The notes beneath the pieces are model-generated. The model was not told the origin of the DNA and did not search any database. It worked only from the letters and a program-made list of their open reading frames with translations. This document shows, piece by piece, positions 8,996-17,575 of a stretch of 64,000 nucleotides of DNA. Positions within the stretch are counted from its first letter, which is position 1, and each line of letters starts with the position of its first letter. This stretch comes from Haloprofundus salinisoli (GTDB lineage: Archaea; Halobacteriota; Halobacteria; Halobacteriales; Haloferacaceae). The position numbers and the translations under genes were made by a program. The DNA is taken from the NCBI RefSeq assembly GCF_020097815.1, contig NZ_CP083663.1, positions 2,232,001-2,296,000 on the forward strand, read 5' to 3'.

Positions 8996-9778
8996 TCAAA
9001 TCTCCCTCTCCTGATTATAAACACCGAGCCGGCCTTCCGAAACTTGAAGAGCCAAGGTGTGGAGTGCAAGTAAGCAGACCGCTGCACGCTCATGGGAAAC
9101 CTCGATGATTTCACCATGAGTGATTGTGTTCCTAAGATTTGTGATATCGTCTTGCAGAAAATCACCGAATCCTCGAGGGATGAATTTCTCGATTAACTTA
9201 CCAAGCCCCTTCGGGAACTCGTCATCCTCCTCTCTAGTTTGTCCACTTATACGGACATATGGACGCCCATCACGTTTCGTTACCTCATGTCCGTTTTTCA
9301 ACGCCCAATCCATAATGAAACCCTCAAACTGAGGAGTAGCTCCATACAGAAAGAGGCGATAACGCCCATCACGATACTCATCAGCTAACTCTTCTATTGT
9401 CTCCCATCGTTCGACATGGAGCGGACTCCGCGAGATATCGTCAAGCATCTCTCCGATTTCCTCTTCGTTGAGACGCTCTGCCACAAATTCACGGGCTTCT
9501 TTCTCACTATCTTCATACTGTCCCTGGAACTGTTCGTATTCTTCCGGAGAAAGGAACCATGCCCACGCAAAGTGGTCATCTGGTTCAAGAAGGGTTTGGA
9601 AAGCCTCTTGCGCTGCTTTGTTGTTACAGCGCTCAATTACAGCACGGTCAAGTTTCCTTTGGTCTCGGCGTCGATCTGGGGGGAAAACAATATCATCCAG
9701 TCCGTCATTCAGTGGCCCTATATTGATTGGAAGCTGTTCGAGGTCTCGCACAGTATATCGAGAATGAACTGGAGACAT
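8996..9778 (-). CDS. HEPN-domain protein, candidate ribonuclease effector
   Basis: A 260-residue acidic protein. Its C-terminal region reads DITNLRNTITHGEI, giving R216-N-x3-H221, the R-x4-H signature of HEPN RNases, followed by a hydrophobic helix (AAVCLLALHTLALQ) as in HEPN bundles. The N-terminal 200 residues are mostly charged helices with no recognised domain. It lies 12 bases downstream of a methyltransferase-like gene on the same strand and is almost certainly co-transcribed with it. HEPN proteins in defence islands usually cleave RNA on activation; here that role is inferred from motif and context. The call of HEPN rests on one motif and helix pattern. Confidence 0.65.
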   Translation of the reverse strand: MSPVHSRYTVRDLEQLPINIGPLNDGLDDIVFPPDRRRDQRKLDRAVIERCNNKAAQEAFQTLLEPDDHFAWAWFLSPEEYEQFQGQYEDSEKEAREFVAERLNEEEIGEMLDDISRSPLHVERWETIEELADEYRDGRYRLFLYGATPQFEGFIMDWALKNGHEVTKRDGRPYVRISGQTREEDDEFPKGLGKLIEKFIPRGFGDFLQDDITNLRNTITHGEIIEVSHERAAVCLLALHTLALQVSEGRLGVYNQEREI

Positions 9779-9790
9779 AGTCCGGCCAAG

Positions 9791-11737
9791 TTAGCTGAGA
9801 AGTTGTTGATACGGTTCTGAATTCAGCAGTTTCTGAAGCGCGTTGGGGTCAGTATCACCGCACCAAACACCGTACCAACTCTGGTCGATGATCATACCTT
9901 CCGCTCTATATCGGTACCACTTCCCATCTGAAAACTGGCCGATCACCAGGTCTGGAGGTTTGTTTTCTGGTTGGTTAAACGGGCAGAACCAAACATCAAA
10001 GTGCTGAAAACCCGCGTGGTCTGCCAGGTCTGAATGGTCTTGGATATAAGAGACTAAATTATTATAACCCTGTTCTTGTAATTCCTTCAAGACTTCTTCT
10101 TCTGTTGGGTTATCAAAATCCCTTAGAAATTCTCGAAGATCAAGGACAGAATAATCTGACCGTTTTGTCGTAATCGTGTATGATTCTTCTCCCGTGAAAT
10201 CGGGATTCCGTTTCAACGCTGGCGTTAAGAAGCGATCCGGGATGTCAACTTCAGGGAGTTCGTCTGATGCGAAATAAAAGAAATCGTTGGCACCCGTTCG
10301 AACCCCTCTCCTCACTTTGTCTACTACATCTCCGAATTGATACGTGTCTTCATCACGAAGGAAGGCCGCGAGCTGGGGCTCCTTGAATATGAATCGGGGA
10401 TTCAGAGCTAAGAGGTCAGATGGGGACACCAATTCGAGCGAAACTCCCTCAATCTCTTCAGTATCGGTGTTAGATACCTGATCATCTGGTGCATTCACCA
10501 ACCGATGGATGCGATGGTCGAACTCAGTGGGCTTGGTTTTGATTAGACGAACTCTGTTCGAGTTGACATCGGAATCTTCTTTCTTGAACAGTACGAGAGC
10601 AGGCTCCAGCACTGGACGGTGATTCACACTAAGGTCGTCCTCAGAATTTTCCAACATCATTATCGCATGGATTCGCCCTTCGTCGAAAGCATATTGGAGA
10701 AACGAAGAACGCGATAATTGTGCGAATGGAAGAACGAATGCTCCGAACCCGCCATCTGCTAACGATTTCATTCCCTCTACAGCCAGATATATTGATGGGC
10801 TAACTCTTGGTGGGATACCAAGGCCCAACTTTGATGCCCGCTCTCGAAGGGCGGGAATTATATCAGGAGTATTTGATGAGCAAATACCCGAAGTGACAAC
10901 ATCCGGCGGGTGGGGCCTTTCTGGGGTGTTTATGTCATTGAATACCTCCAGTTCCGTTTGTTCATCCAAGTCACTGAGAACAGTATCGAGATTCAACTTC
11001 GAAATCTGGTCTGAGTATTGCTGTGGGTAGCCGTATGCCGTAACCAATCGGCCAACACGTGCAGTATGCGTAGGCAGGTCCACGACCTGTATTTGGGTAT
11101 TCTTGTCTCGCGTGTTGCAGTACTCAGTTAGACGCGGTACCAGTGGCCATCCATCGGAACAAAAGTCAACTACATTACGTGGATTTTCTCGTAACACCCA
11201 CCGAGTGATGAGATCGACAACCCCTTCCTCGATTTCTGCCGGCCAAGTTGCAGGGAATTCTCCTTGATGCGAATTTGACTGCACCTGCTGTCGTTGCTCG
11301 TTTTCATCTTCGTCGGAGGACAACATACTCGCGAAGAACTTAGCCAAGTCAGAGAAATGGAGTTCTGGATATCCAGCAAATCCTTCACTTAGGAGATGGA
11401 CAGTAAACTCAACTATTTCTTCAACAATCGCACCCGCAGTCAGGGCCATTAACCCCTCCACAGTTCCTCGATTGGGGTCGCCAATACCTAGTGCATACAG
11501 AGCTGGTACTGAAACGAAAACCACCCCAGAATCGGTTTCTTCTAGTAGCTCTGCACCTCGTATTAGTTGATCGGCCCCTCCAACAGCCATGGCGTTTGTA
11601 CAGATGAGCAAGGATTGCTCTGAATCTGTGACTCGAAGCCAATGTTCCTCACAGAAATTGACATCTGTTACCGTGGAGTGCGAATGAAGGACATTTGCGA
11701 GTTCTTTCCTGCTTGGAGCGGGAAAGTGATTGACCAT
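9791..11737 (-). CDS. Methyltransferase-like protein with lost catalytic motifs and a target-recognition-like C-terminus
   Basis: This 648-residue protein has the layout of class I DNA adenine methyltransferases of the Eco57I/TaqI kind: a helical N-terminus, an AdoMet-fold region (about 185-390) including the late strand pattern GGFGAFVLPFAQL and LEPALVLFKK, and a C-terminal region starting RRGVRTGANDFFYF that resembles the start of target-recognition domains. The AdoMet motif I reads VVDFCSDGWP instead of D-x-x-x-G-x-G, and the place of the catalytic NPPY reads VVTSGICSSN. It is therefore predicted not to methylate DNA and may serve as a sensor or DNA-binding scaffold for the HEPN protein encoded just downstream. 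Assignment of the fold is from pattern only. Confidence 0.6.
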   Translation of the reverse strand: MVNHFPAPSRKELANVLHSHSTVTDVNFCEEHWLRVTDSEQSLLICTNAMAVGGADQLIRGAELLEETDSGVVFVSVPALYALGIGDPNRGTVEGLMALTAGAIVEEIVEFTVHLLSEGFAGYPELHFSDLAKFFASMLSSDEDENEQRQQVQSNSHQGEFPATWPAEIEEGVVDLITRWVLRENPRNVVDFCSDGWPLVPRLTEYCNTRDKNTQIQVVDLPTHTARVGRLVTAYGYPQQYSDQISKLNLDTVLSDLDEQTELEVFNDINTPERPHPPDVVTSGICSSNTPDIIPALRERASKLGLGIPPRVSPSIYLAVEGMKSLADGGFGAFVLPFAQLSRSSFLQYAFDEGRIHAIMMLENSEDDLSVNHRPVLEPALVLFKKEDSDVNSNRVRLIKTKPTEFDHRIHRLVNAPDDQVSNTDTEEIEGVSLELVSPSDLLALNPRFIFKEPQLAAFLRDEDTYQFGDVVDKVRRGVRTGANDFFYFASDELPEVDIPDRFLTPALKRNPDFTGEESYTITTKRSDYSVLDLREFLRDFDNPTEEEVLKELQEQGYNNLVSYIQDHSDLADHAGFQHFDVWFCPFNQPENKPPDLVIGQFSDGKWYRYRAEGMIIDQSWYGVWCGDTDPNALQKLLNSEPYQQLLS

Positions 11738-11928
11738 TATTCAGGTGGTAGAAATACAAGGACATAGTCCTGTTTACAGTAAACGGACATCATACTACTA
11801 TGAGAGGCTTACCGGGGACGGGGCTGGATGGTAAGCCTCCTTGGATATAAGAATGATTATACAATTATAAAAATATTGAACTCTGGATGCAACAAATGCA
11901 CTGTCAACGCCTTGGAGGAAGATAACTG
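11738..11928. promoter_or_regulatory. Divergent promoter region with two inverted repeats
   Basis: This 191-base AT-rich gap separates two divergent genes. It contains a near-palindrome GTTTAC-A-GTAAAC (11772-11784) and a 10-base perfect inverted repeat GAGGCTTACC (11804-11813) / GGTAAGCCTC (11830-11839) with a 16-base G-rich spacer. AT-rich, TATA-like sequence follows (TTATAAAAATATT near 11866-11878), and GGAGG at 11913-11917 precedes the plus-strand start. The repeats are well placed to be operators controlling both units, or a structured 5' leader. Confidence 0.5.
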
Positions 11929-13005
11929 ATGCCGTATTCATCGAACGATTTCATGCAGCAGGGTGCCCCAGTCGGTGAGTTCTTCCGATCCGTGAATAAA
12001 GGATACGAGCTTGCTTATGAATGGGATCGGCATGACTATCATCCACGAGTAGAAGACCGGTTCGGGCGGCCCAGTGCCTCCAGGAGCGAATTCGGACTTG
12101 ATCTCTCTCGCATTCGTTGTAATTCCGGTACTTGGGGAACAAATCTCGAAGATATCCAAAATCATGTTCTCTATCATGTTGTTCAAAATGCCAAAAATAA
12201 CAGAATCACAATAGAATCATTCTTTCGAGATAGTATCCCACAGGAGAAGCATGATGAGATTGCTCGAAACATCACGAATGCTTGGCGTGATGAATTTGCG
12301 TTGAATGATCCTGTTGAAGGCGTTGGAGAGGATCGCATGAGGACGACAGAGTGGAGAATTGCACAGTGTTACTACGCGATTTTTAAGGCCCAAAGTGCGT
12401 TAATGCACGCTAATTTTGATGAGATTAGATCAAACGATTCTGGTGGGTCTCATGTCCGGATGTGGAAGAAGCATAGACGTGAAATGATGCCGCAACTCGG
12501 GAATTCGTTGTATGCCTACCCGTTTATGTTCTTCCCTCAAGCAACGACTGGTTCCGACTCTTCGAACTGGTTCGACTGGACAGTACCATTCCCAATCCCT
12601 GATCAGAATTTCGACCGGCAAGAGGATATCCTCCAGCAGAATGCGCGAGATTCTCTGGAGAATCTCTATGGTCAACTCGAAGAATTTGACTGGACAAACG
12701 AGGGTGGTCTAAACACCTTCTATGACGCGTTATTGATGCTCCGAGCATGGGCTAATTACCAGCATGGAGGTGTTTTCAGCCGGCTTTATGGAGAAGGATA
12801 CATTCAAGCGATTGACGAGGCACTTCGATTGCTTGCTTTCACAGGGTTGGCAATAGCTGAGACCGGGATAATTCTTGCACACGGTTGGAGGAGGTTTCTT
12901 GTAATTTGGCAAGTGTTCTGGGCAAATGCCTATGCTGGTATCGCAAATTCATACGAGATCGCTCGACGTCGGCTTCAAGTATATCGAGAGGCCTTTGGTG
13001 ACTAA
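11929..13005 (+). CDS. HEPN-like helical protein of unknown function
   Basis: A 358-residue protein, mostly helical. Around residues 142-160 it has the W-x3-Q-x-YYAIFKAQSAL pattern seen in HEPN/MNT-type helical bundles, and near the C-terminus LRAWANYQHGG gives R272-x6-H279, matching the R-x4-6-H HEPN signature, followed by long amphipathic helices. It is preceded by a GGAGG ribosome-binding site and is divergent from the pseudo-methyltransferase/HEPN pair. A role as RNase or as partner in an abortive-infection module is possible, but unsupported beyond this motif. Confidence 0.5.
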   Translation: MPYSSNDFMQQGAPVGEFFRSVNKGYELAYEWDRHDYHPRVEDRFGRPSASRSEFGLDLSRIRCNSGTWGTNLEDIQNHVLYHVVQNAKNNRITIESFFRDSIPQEKHDEIARNITNAWRDEFALNDPVEGVGEDRMRTTEWRIAQCYYAIFKAQSALMHANFDEIRSNDSGGSHVRMWKKHRREMMPQLGNSLYAYPFMFFPQATTGSDSSNWFDWTVPFPIPDQNFDRQEDILQQNARDSLENLYGQLEEFDWTNEGGLNTFYDALLMLRAWANYQHGGVFSRLYGEGYIQAIDEALRLLAFTGLAIAETGIILAHGWRRFLVIWQVFWANAYAGIANSYEIARRRLQVYREAFGD

Positions 13006-13127
13006 TTCGACTGACTGAATTCACTCCCCGCTGTTCTATCGGACTATCCACTCCCATAGCAGCTCGATTCTTGTGTAGCAGCACATATCGCCCCGCGAAT
13101 ATTTGTGTCCTGAGTGGTAGTAGCGAG

Positions 13128-14306
13128 ATGAACAAGATGGATGGTGGAATCTACCTCGAACAAGATGGCGAACTCGTCGAAATGACTGAACATTCTTATC
13201 CAGAAGAAGACGTCCTCCAAGAACGCCTTGCTGAATTCCCCCGGCTTCTTGCTGGTAATCAAATGAACCCAGAGACCCCCCGAAACTGGGCACTTATTGC
13301 TCGAGAAGCCGGTATTCCGGATCACGAGGGCGGTGGTGGCCGTTGGTCAGCTGACCATCTATTTATTGACCAAGATGCCATTCCGACACTTGTTGAAGTG
13401 AAGCGCGCCTCAGACACCAGAATTCGTCGAGAAGTGGTTGGACAAGCCCTTGACTACATATCACATGCTTGCATCCACTGGGATGCCGACACCCTGGAAA
13501 CACACTTTGGTCAAACTTGGGAGCAACAGGGCCATGATCCTGATCAAGTTCTTGGTGAACTGCTCGTTGACGACTCTCCGAGCCAGTTCTGGGAACAAGC
13601 ACAGTCGAATCTTCGAGCAAAACGTGTTCGCATCCTTTTTGTTGCAGACCAGATCCCGAGTGAGCTCAAGCGTGTCGTTGAATTTCTCAATGAAGGCTTC
13701 TCAGACGCCGAGGTTTTCGCGGTAGAGGTTGCCCAGTACAAAGGGGAGGGTATGAAAGCATTTGTTCCTAGGCTCTACGGTCAAACAGAGGAAGCGCGTG
13801 GAACAAAGAAAACCTCGCGCTACGATGGGGCAATCGAGAACGAAGAGGAGTTTTTCGCAGACATTGATTCCAAACTACAGCAAGGCAAAGTGACGTCGAA
13901 ACTGGCTGAGGCATATCGTGAGCTGTATGATTTTGCTCAAGAACAAGGAAATGTCCAGATCAACAGGGCACAGAATGCCTCGTTCAAACTACTGGTAGAT
14001 GAACATCAAGGGCATGCTGGTGGGAATCCTGGAGTGTTTTCAGCCAATATTAATACAAATCTCCAGATATGGCAGGCGAGCAACCCTCTTCCCGATGAGG
14101 AGGGTGAATCTTCAGATGTCGCATGGTCGCGAGAGGCTTACGAAGAGTACCAAGAAGCATTCTCCAGACTTGAGGGGAATCTTGACGGGAACACAGCATC
14201 GATCGAAATCATCGCACTTGACGGTAATCTTCAACAGTTCAAAGCTGCCTGCAACGAATTTGTGACCCGATGTAAAGAAGCAACACATACAGACGAAAGA
14301 TGGTAG
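13128..14306 (+). CDS. PD-(D/E)XK nuclease-like protein (DUF91/NucS-like N-terminal domain)
   Basis: A 392-residue protein whose N-terminal region carries a restriction-endonuclease-fold core: D76 in WSADHLFID and E90-V-K92 in TLVEVKRASD, followed by the helix VVGQALDYIS, as in DUF91/NucS-type nucleases. The C-terminal 200 residues are charged and unassigned. ATG 13128 is preferred to an upstream in-frame TTG at 13071 because the extra residues look non-native. It probably cuts DNA; target and partners are unknown. It is the first of a group of co-directional genes running to 17.1 kb with gaps of about 90-180 bases. Confidence 0.7.
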   Translation: MNKMDGGIYLEQDGELVEMTEHSYPEEDVLQERLAEFPRLLAGNQMNPETPRNWALIAREAGIPDHEGGGGRWSADHLFIDQDAIPTLVEVKRASDTRIRREVVGQALDYISHACIHWDADTLETHFGQTWEQQGHDPDQVLGELLVDDSPSQFWEQAQSNLRAKRVRILFVADQIPSELKRVVEFLNEGFSDAEVFAVEVAQYKGEGMKAFVPRLYGQTEEARGTKKTSRYDGAIENEEEFFADIDSKLQQGKVTSKLAEAYRELYDFAQEQGNVQINRAQNASFKLLVDEHQGHAGGNPGVFSANINTNLQIWQASNPLPDEEGESSDVAWSREAYEEYQEAFSRLEGNLDGNTASIEIIALDGNLQQFKAACNEFVTRCKEATHTDERW

Positions 14307-14400
14307 TTGTGAACCATCATATCCACTGGTCAATTCTCTAGTTGCGTGCAAACCAGACTTCGTTATCTACTGTTAATTGATGTAGAGGGGCAACTTCACA

Positions 14401-14715
14401 ATGAAGCATCCTGAATCTCAGGGCGTCATGCGAGAAAACGAACCGATTGAGTGTGGAATTTGCGGAAAAGGATTACTTGAGAAACCGGTGCCCTCTGGGC
14501 CAAAAGAAGGAATCGAGAGGATGGTATCATCCGATCAAGCGCGGAAGATGAAAGGGAGTGACAAGACAAAGAGAGAGGCTGGGAAGGCCTGGTCGTTAAA
14601 AATCGGATTCTGCGAGGACTGCACAAAGAAACATAATTTCGACGGGAATAGTAGCCTAGACGAAGTTCTACCAAAGGTTGCACTCTCTCGAGTTGCAAAG
14701 ATTCCAGAAAAGTAG
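14401..14715 (+). CDS. Small zinc-ribbon protein
   Basis: A 104-residue basic protein with ECGICGKGLL near residue 18 and FCEDCTKKH near residue 70, together a C-x2-C...C-x2-C zinc site split by a lysine-rich insertion. It starts with ATG 14401 and lies between two PD-(D/E)XK nuclease genes on the same strand. Function unknown; it could be a nucleic-acid-binding partner of those nucleases. Confidence 0.6.
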   Translation: MKHPESQGVMRENEPIECGICGKGLLEKPVPSGPKEGIERMVSSDQARKMKGSDKTKREAGKAWSLKIGFCEDCTKKHNFDGNSSLDEVLPKVALSRVAKIPEK

Positions 14716-14893
14716 ACTGGCCGTTAATCAGAAAAATGGATCGGATCGTTTCAAACCAACATAGACCGACTTGACTCACGGAATCATCTCGCTGCCAAGA
14801 TCCAATACTCAAAATTCCATCTCCACTTGGCACTATGAAGCCGCCATCGAAGTTATACTTCCAGGATTTGATGACTACTCTGGAAGATGGGAA

Positions 14894-16159
14894 ATGACTC
14901 AATTTGAGCTTGTAAATGAGTTCATAGACGTCTCGAAGGAAGACGACCTCACAAAGGCCGTCTTCGGCTGTCTTGAGCTACTGAGCACGGAGGCGCTCAA
15001 CGAGATATTCAAGCAAGCAGCATTGGGTATCAATGTACAGTCAGAGCCTGAATTCACATTTCACGTGACCGTAGATAGGCGAGAGCCCGACGTTATCATC
15101 GAAGACGGACGGAATCTCACCGTCATGGTTGAGGCCAAGCTCGGTGATCATACTAGGCCGAGCCAACTCTCCGATGAGTATGCAGATCTCATTGAGGGCT
15201 GGAACTCAGAATCCCTTAGACTATGGCACATCACAGATGACAGTCAGCGACCTCGAAATATCAAGGCTCGAACCGGTATACCACGGGACGACTTTCTGTG
15301 GTGCAGTTGGCGAGACCTTGCTTCGGCGTTACTCAATGTTGATTTGAGGGTGGTAAACAGTACAGACCGGAGTGTAATGGCGATGTTGGAGCAGATATTC
15401 GAGGATAACGGGTTTGCTCCGTTTGGAGGGTTCACTCTCATGAAGGATTTACAATCATTGTCAGGACAGTTGCAACAGGCGTATCAGGTACGAAAGCAGT
15501 ACTACAGTGAAATCAATTTGTTCAGAAAAGACGTTGAGAGCTATCTCACTGATGAAGTTCGCTTCTGGCGGTTCTTTAGACGTGGTGTATCTGGAGGGAT
15601 TTCATCGGGCCGGAAAACATTCCCAACGAAGAGTTGGGAGAATATGCCGAGAAACCTGTGGTTCAGTTATGTCCCTCAGGGTAACACCCCGGAACGTGCC
15701 ACCAGACAATCCCACGAAAACTATCTGATTTTGGATTTTAATTCGAGAACTGGCACCATCAGAGCTGGCTATATGATGACTACAGCCACTGGTAAGGTCG
15801 AAGACGATGTCTTCCGGAAGATTCTGCATGAACAGAGAGACTTGGTTCTCGAGATTATTCGAGAGAACCAACTTCAGCCATACACAACCAGCTACAGTCT
15901 GACAGACAGATTAGGCCTCACTGACGACCTTGAGCCCTTCCTTGAGGAGCTCGGAGATTCCTCCTATGATGATTCTGAGTGGGGGCGGCGATTGCTACTC
16001 ACCCGAACCTGGAGTACTGATGAGTTGCCGACCAAAGATGAAGGAGACGGACTATTTGAGCCAGCAGAGGTGACGAAGGAGATCGCAGGCGCATTGAACG
16101 ACATTCACCAATTAACGTATCACGACTACGATCACATCTTCTATCCCAAAACTGAATAA
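14894..16159 (+). CDS. PD-(D/E)XK nuclease-like protein
   Basis: A 421-residue protein with an N-terminal restriction-endonuclease-type core: D66 in REPDVIIEDG and E80-A-K82 in LTVMVEAKLGD, followed by a helix and an RE-like strand (RLWHITDD). The remaining three-quarters is unassigned, with mixed alpha/beta character. An in-frame TTG exists at 14771, but ATG 14894 removes residues that do not look like protein core. It is a probable DNA nuclease of a defence locus; the trigger and specificity are unknown. Confidence 0.65.
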   Translation: MTQFELVNEFIDVSKEDDLTKAVFGCLELLSTEALNEIFKQAALGINVQSEPEFTFHVTVDRREPDVIIEDGRNLTVMVEAKLGDHTRPSQLSDEYADLIEGWNSESLRLWHITDDSQRPRNIKARTGIPRDDFLWCSWRDLASALLNVDLRVVNSTDRSVMAMLEQIFEDNGFAPFGGFTLMKDLQSLSGQLQQAYQVRKQYYSEINLFRKDVESYLTDEVRFWRFFRRGVSGGISSGRKTFPTKSWENMPRNLWFSYVPQGNTPERATRQSHENYLILDFNSRTGTIRAGYMMTTATGKVEDDVFRKILHEQRDLVLEIIRENQLQPYTTSYSLTDRLGLTDDLEPFLEELGDSSYDDSEWGRRLLLTRTWSTDELPTKDEGDGLFEPAEVTKEIAGALNDIHQLTYHDYDHIFYPKTE

Positions 16160-16324
16160 CTGCACCAAGTTCCGCCAGTATGGTAGTTTCCTCTGAGCGC
16201 ACACTAGACAGACTTCGATGCATGCTGTAGCTGTTAGTTAGGTGTGTGCCTACTACACGTGACTGTGATGCGTAGGTGTGAATCGACACTGTGACGTATG
16301 GTTGTGTGAAGTGTCAGACAACAG

Positions 16325-17140
16325 ATGGCACGTCTCTACGAGTACGCCGCCTCAAACACCAAGTCAGGCTACTTCCTCCGCGGTGGCTCCAGTGACGGCA
16401 ACTATACTATGCGGGCAACCGACCTCGGTAGGCGACTCTTCGACAGTCTAGACTACGACCCCGGAATCGTCAATAGGGAGCGCGGCCCGCGTATCCCATC
16501 GCAACTACAGTGGGCGATGTATGATGTGGGGCTGCTCAAGACTGGTGATTCTGAACCATCTGGTACCGGAATTGACGGGGGTCTCGATGCTGAGGACGCG
16601 GAGATCACCGAGGAGATGATCGCCCAACTCGAAGAATTCGTTCTTGGCGAGGACTCCGACCGTGAGGAAATACTGAAACTTGCCGAAATTCTAGACATCG
16701 ACCCCAAGGACGACTCCCTCACTCCTATCTGGGAGCTTTCCAAGTTCGAGGGGCAGGGAATCGTGAGCATCTTCGAGAGCAAGTTGGATGAAATAATTTG
16801 CACCGAAGACGCGCCCAACTGGGAAATCGACGTCAGGCACACACCCGAAATCCCCGGCCCTGAAGGCACGACGACCTTCCACGTCGACATCAAACATCCC
16901 GAAGACGGAGACGAGATCTACACGCATCAGATGTACTACGTTGCAGATGAAAACTCGGACACACCGGGGTTGGCAACGATGACGAAGGTACCCGTGGATG
17001 TCGACCGCCGCCTCCGAATCGATCGGCAGCGCGGGCGGGTACTTGAGGCTATGAGTCACGTCCCTCAGCTGGCCGGTATCTACGCTGGTGACCCGACGGT
17101 GGAATTGAACTGCATCATTCTGGAAGAAGTGCTGGACTGA
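16325..17140 (+). CDS. Hypothetical acidic protein
   Basis: A 271-residue protein with no recognised domain. The N-terminal 80 residues contain DNA-binding-like basic segments (TDLGRRLFDSLDYD), the middle is highly acidic, and the C-terminal half looks like a beta-rich domain (WEIDVRHTPEIPG, TTTFHVDIKHPEDG). It closes the co-directional group that began with the DUF91-like nuclease; a GTG-rich 80-base stretch lies just upstream. Its reading frame is clean and its codon use is ordinary, so it is very likely expressed. Confidence 0.55.
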   Translation: MARLYEYAASNTKSGYFLRGGSSDGNYTMRATDLGRRLFDSLDYDPGIVNRERGPRIPSQLQWAMYDVGLLKTGDSEPSGTGIDGGLDAEDAEITEEMIAQLEEFVLGEDSDREEILKLAEILDIDPKDDSLTPIWELSKFEGQGIVSIFESKLDEIICTEDAPNWEIDVRHTPEIPGPEGTTTFHVDIKHPEDGDEIYTHQMYYVADENSDTPGLATMTKVPVDVDRRLRIDRQRGRVLEAMSHVPQLAGIYAGDPTVELNCIILEEVLD

Positions 17141-17575
17141 TAGGCCATCGTTACACCAGCCGATCCTCCCGCTTCCTCCGCTCAACCATCAGCCAGTCCC
17201 GGGCGGTAATCCACTCAGTCTTCACCGACCCTGACAGCCGTTGTTAACAGAGGAGATGGTGCTACCGGTGGGAGGGCTTTCGACTACTTGAGAACCGGAT
17301 AGTTCGCAGGCGTAAAGGTCACTCTGAGGTCGTTAAAACGCGTCATCAAGAGCTGGTAACCCACGAAGGACTATTATCGGTGATACAAAACTAGTTGGTC
17401 GAGTTCTCTTCACCAACGACATCGTATGAATGACCGTGCCCGTGGGCTGAGATCGTGAACTGTGGGCTATTGATTATGGAGAGGCTGGGCGAACAGTGGC
17501 CCGAGGAATCGCGGTTTTACTTTCAGGATGGTATACTCAAGCTTATCAGTACAGCAATTAGTACATTCAATCGAA
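17141..17575. other. Intergenic region before the Mre11-Rad50-like operon
   Basis: No gene, tRNA or clear repeat was found in these 435 bases. Short open frames occur, but none has a start, length and composition that support coding. The AT-richer end (about 17530-17575) is likely to hold the promoter of the downstream four-gene operon. Confidence 0.5.

Noticed and set aside
9791-11737. Calling the 648-residue protein an active DNA methyltransferase (BREX PglX or type IIG)
   Set aside because: Neither the AdoMet G-x-G nor the N-P-P-Y motif can be found, no nuclease motif is present, and no BREX partner genes lie nearby.
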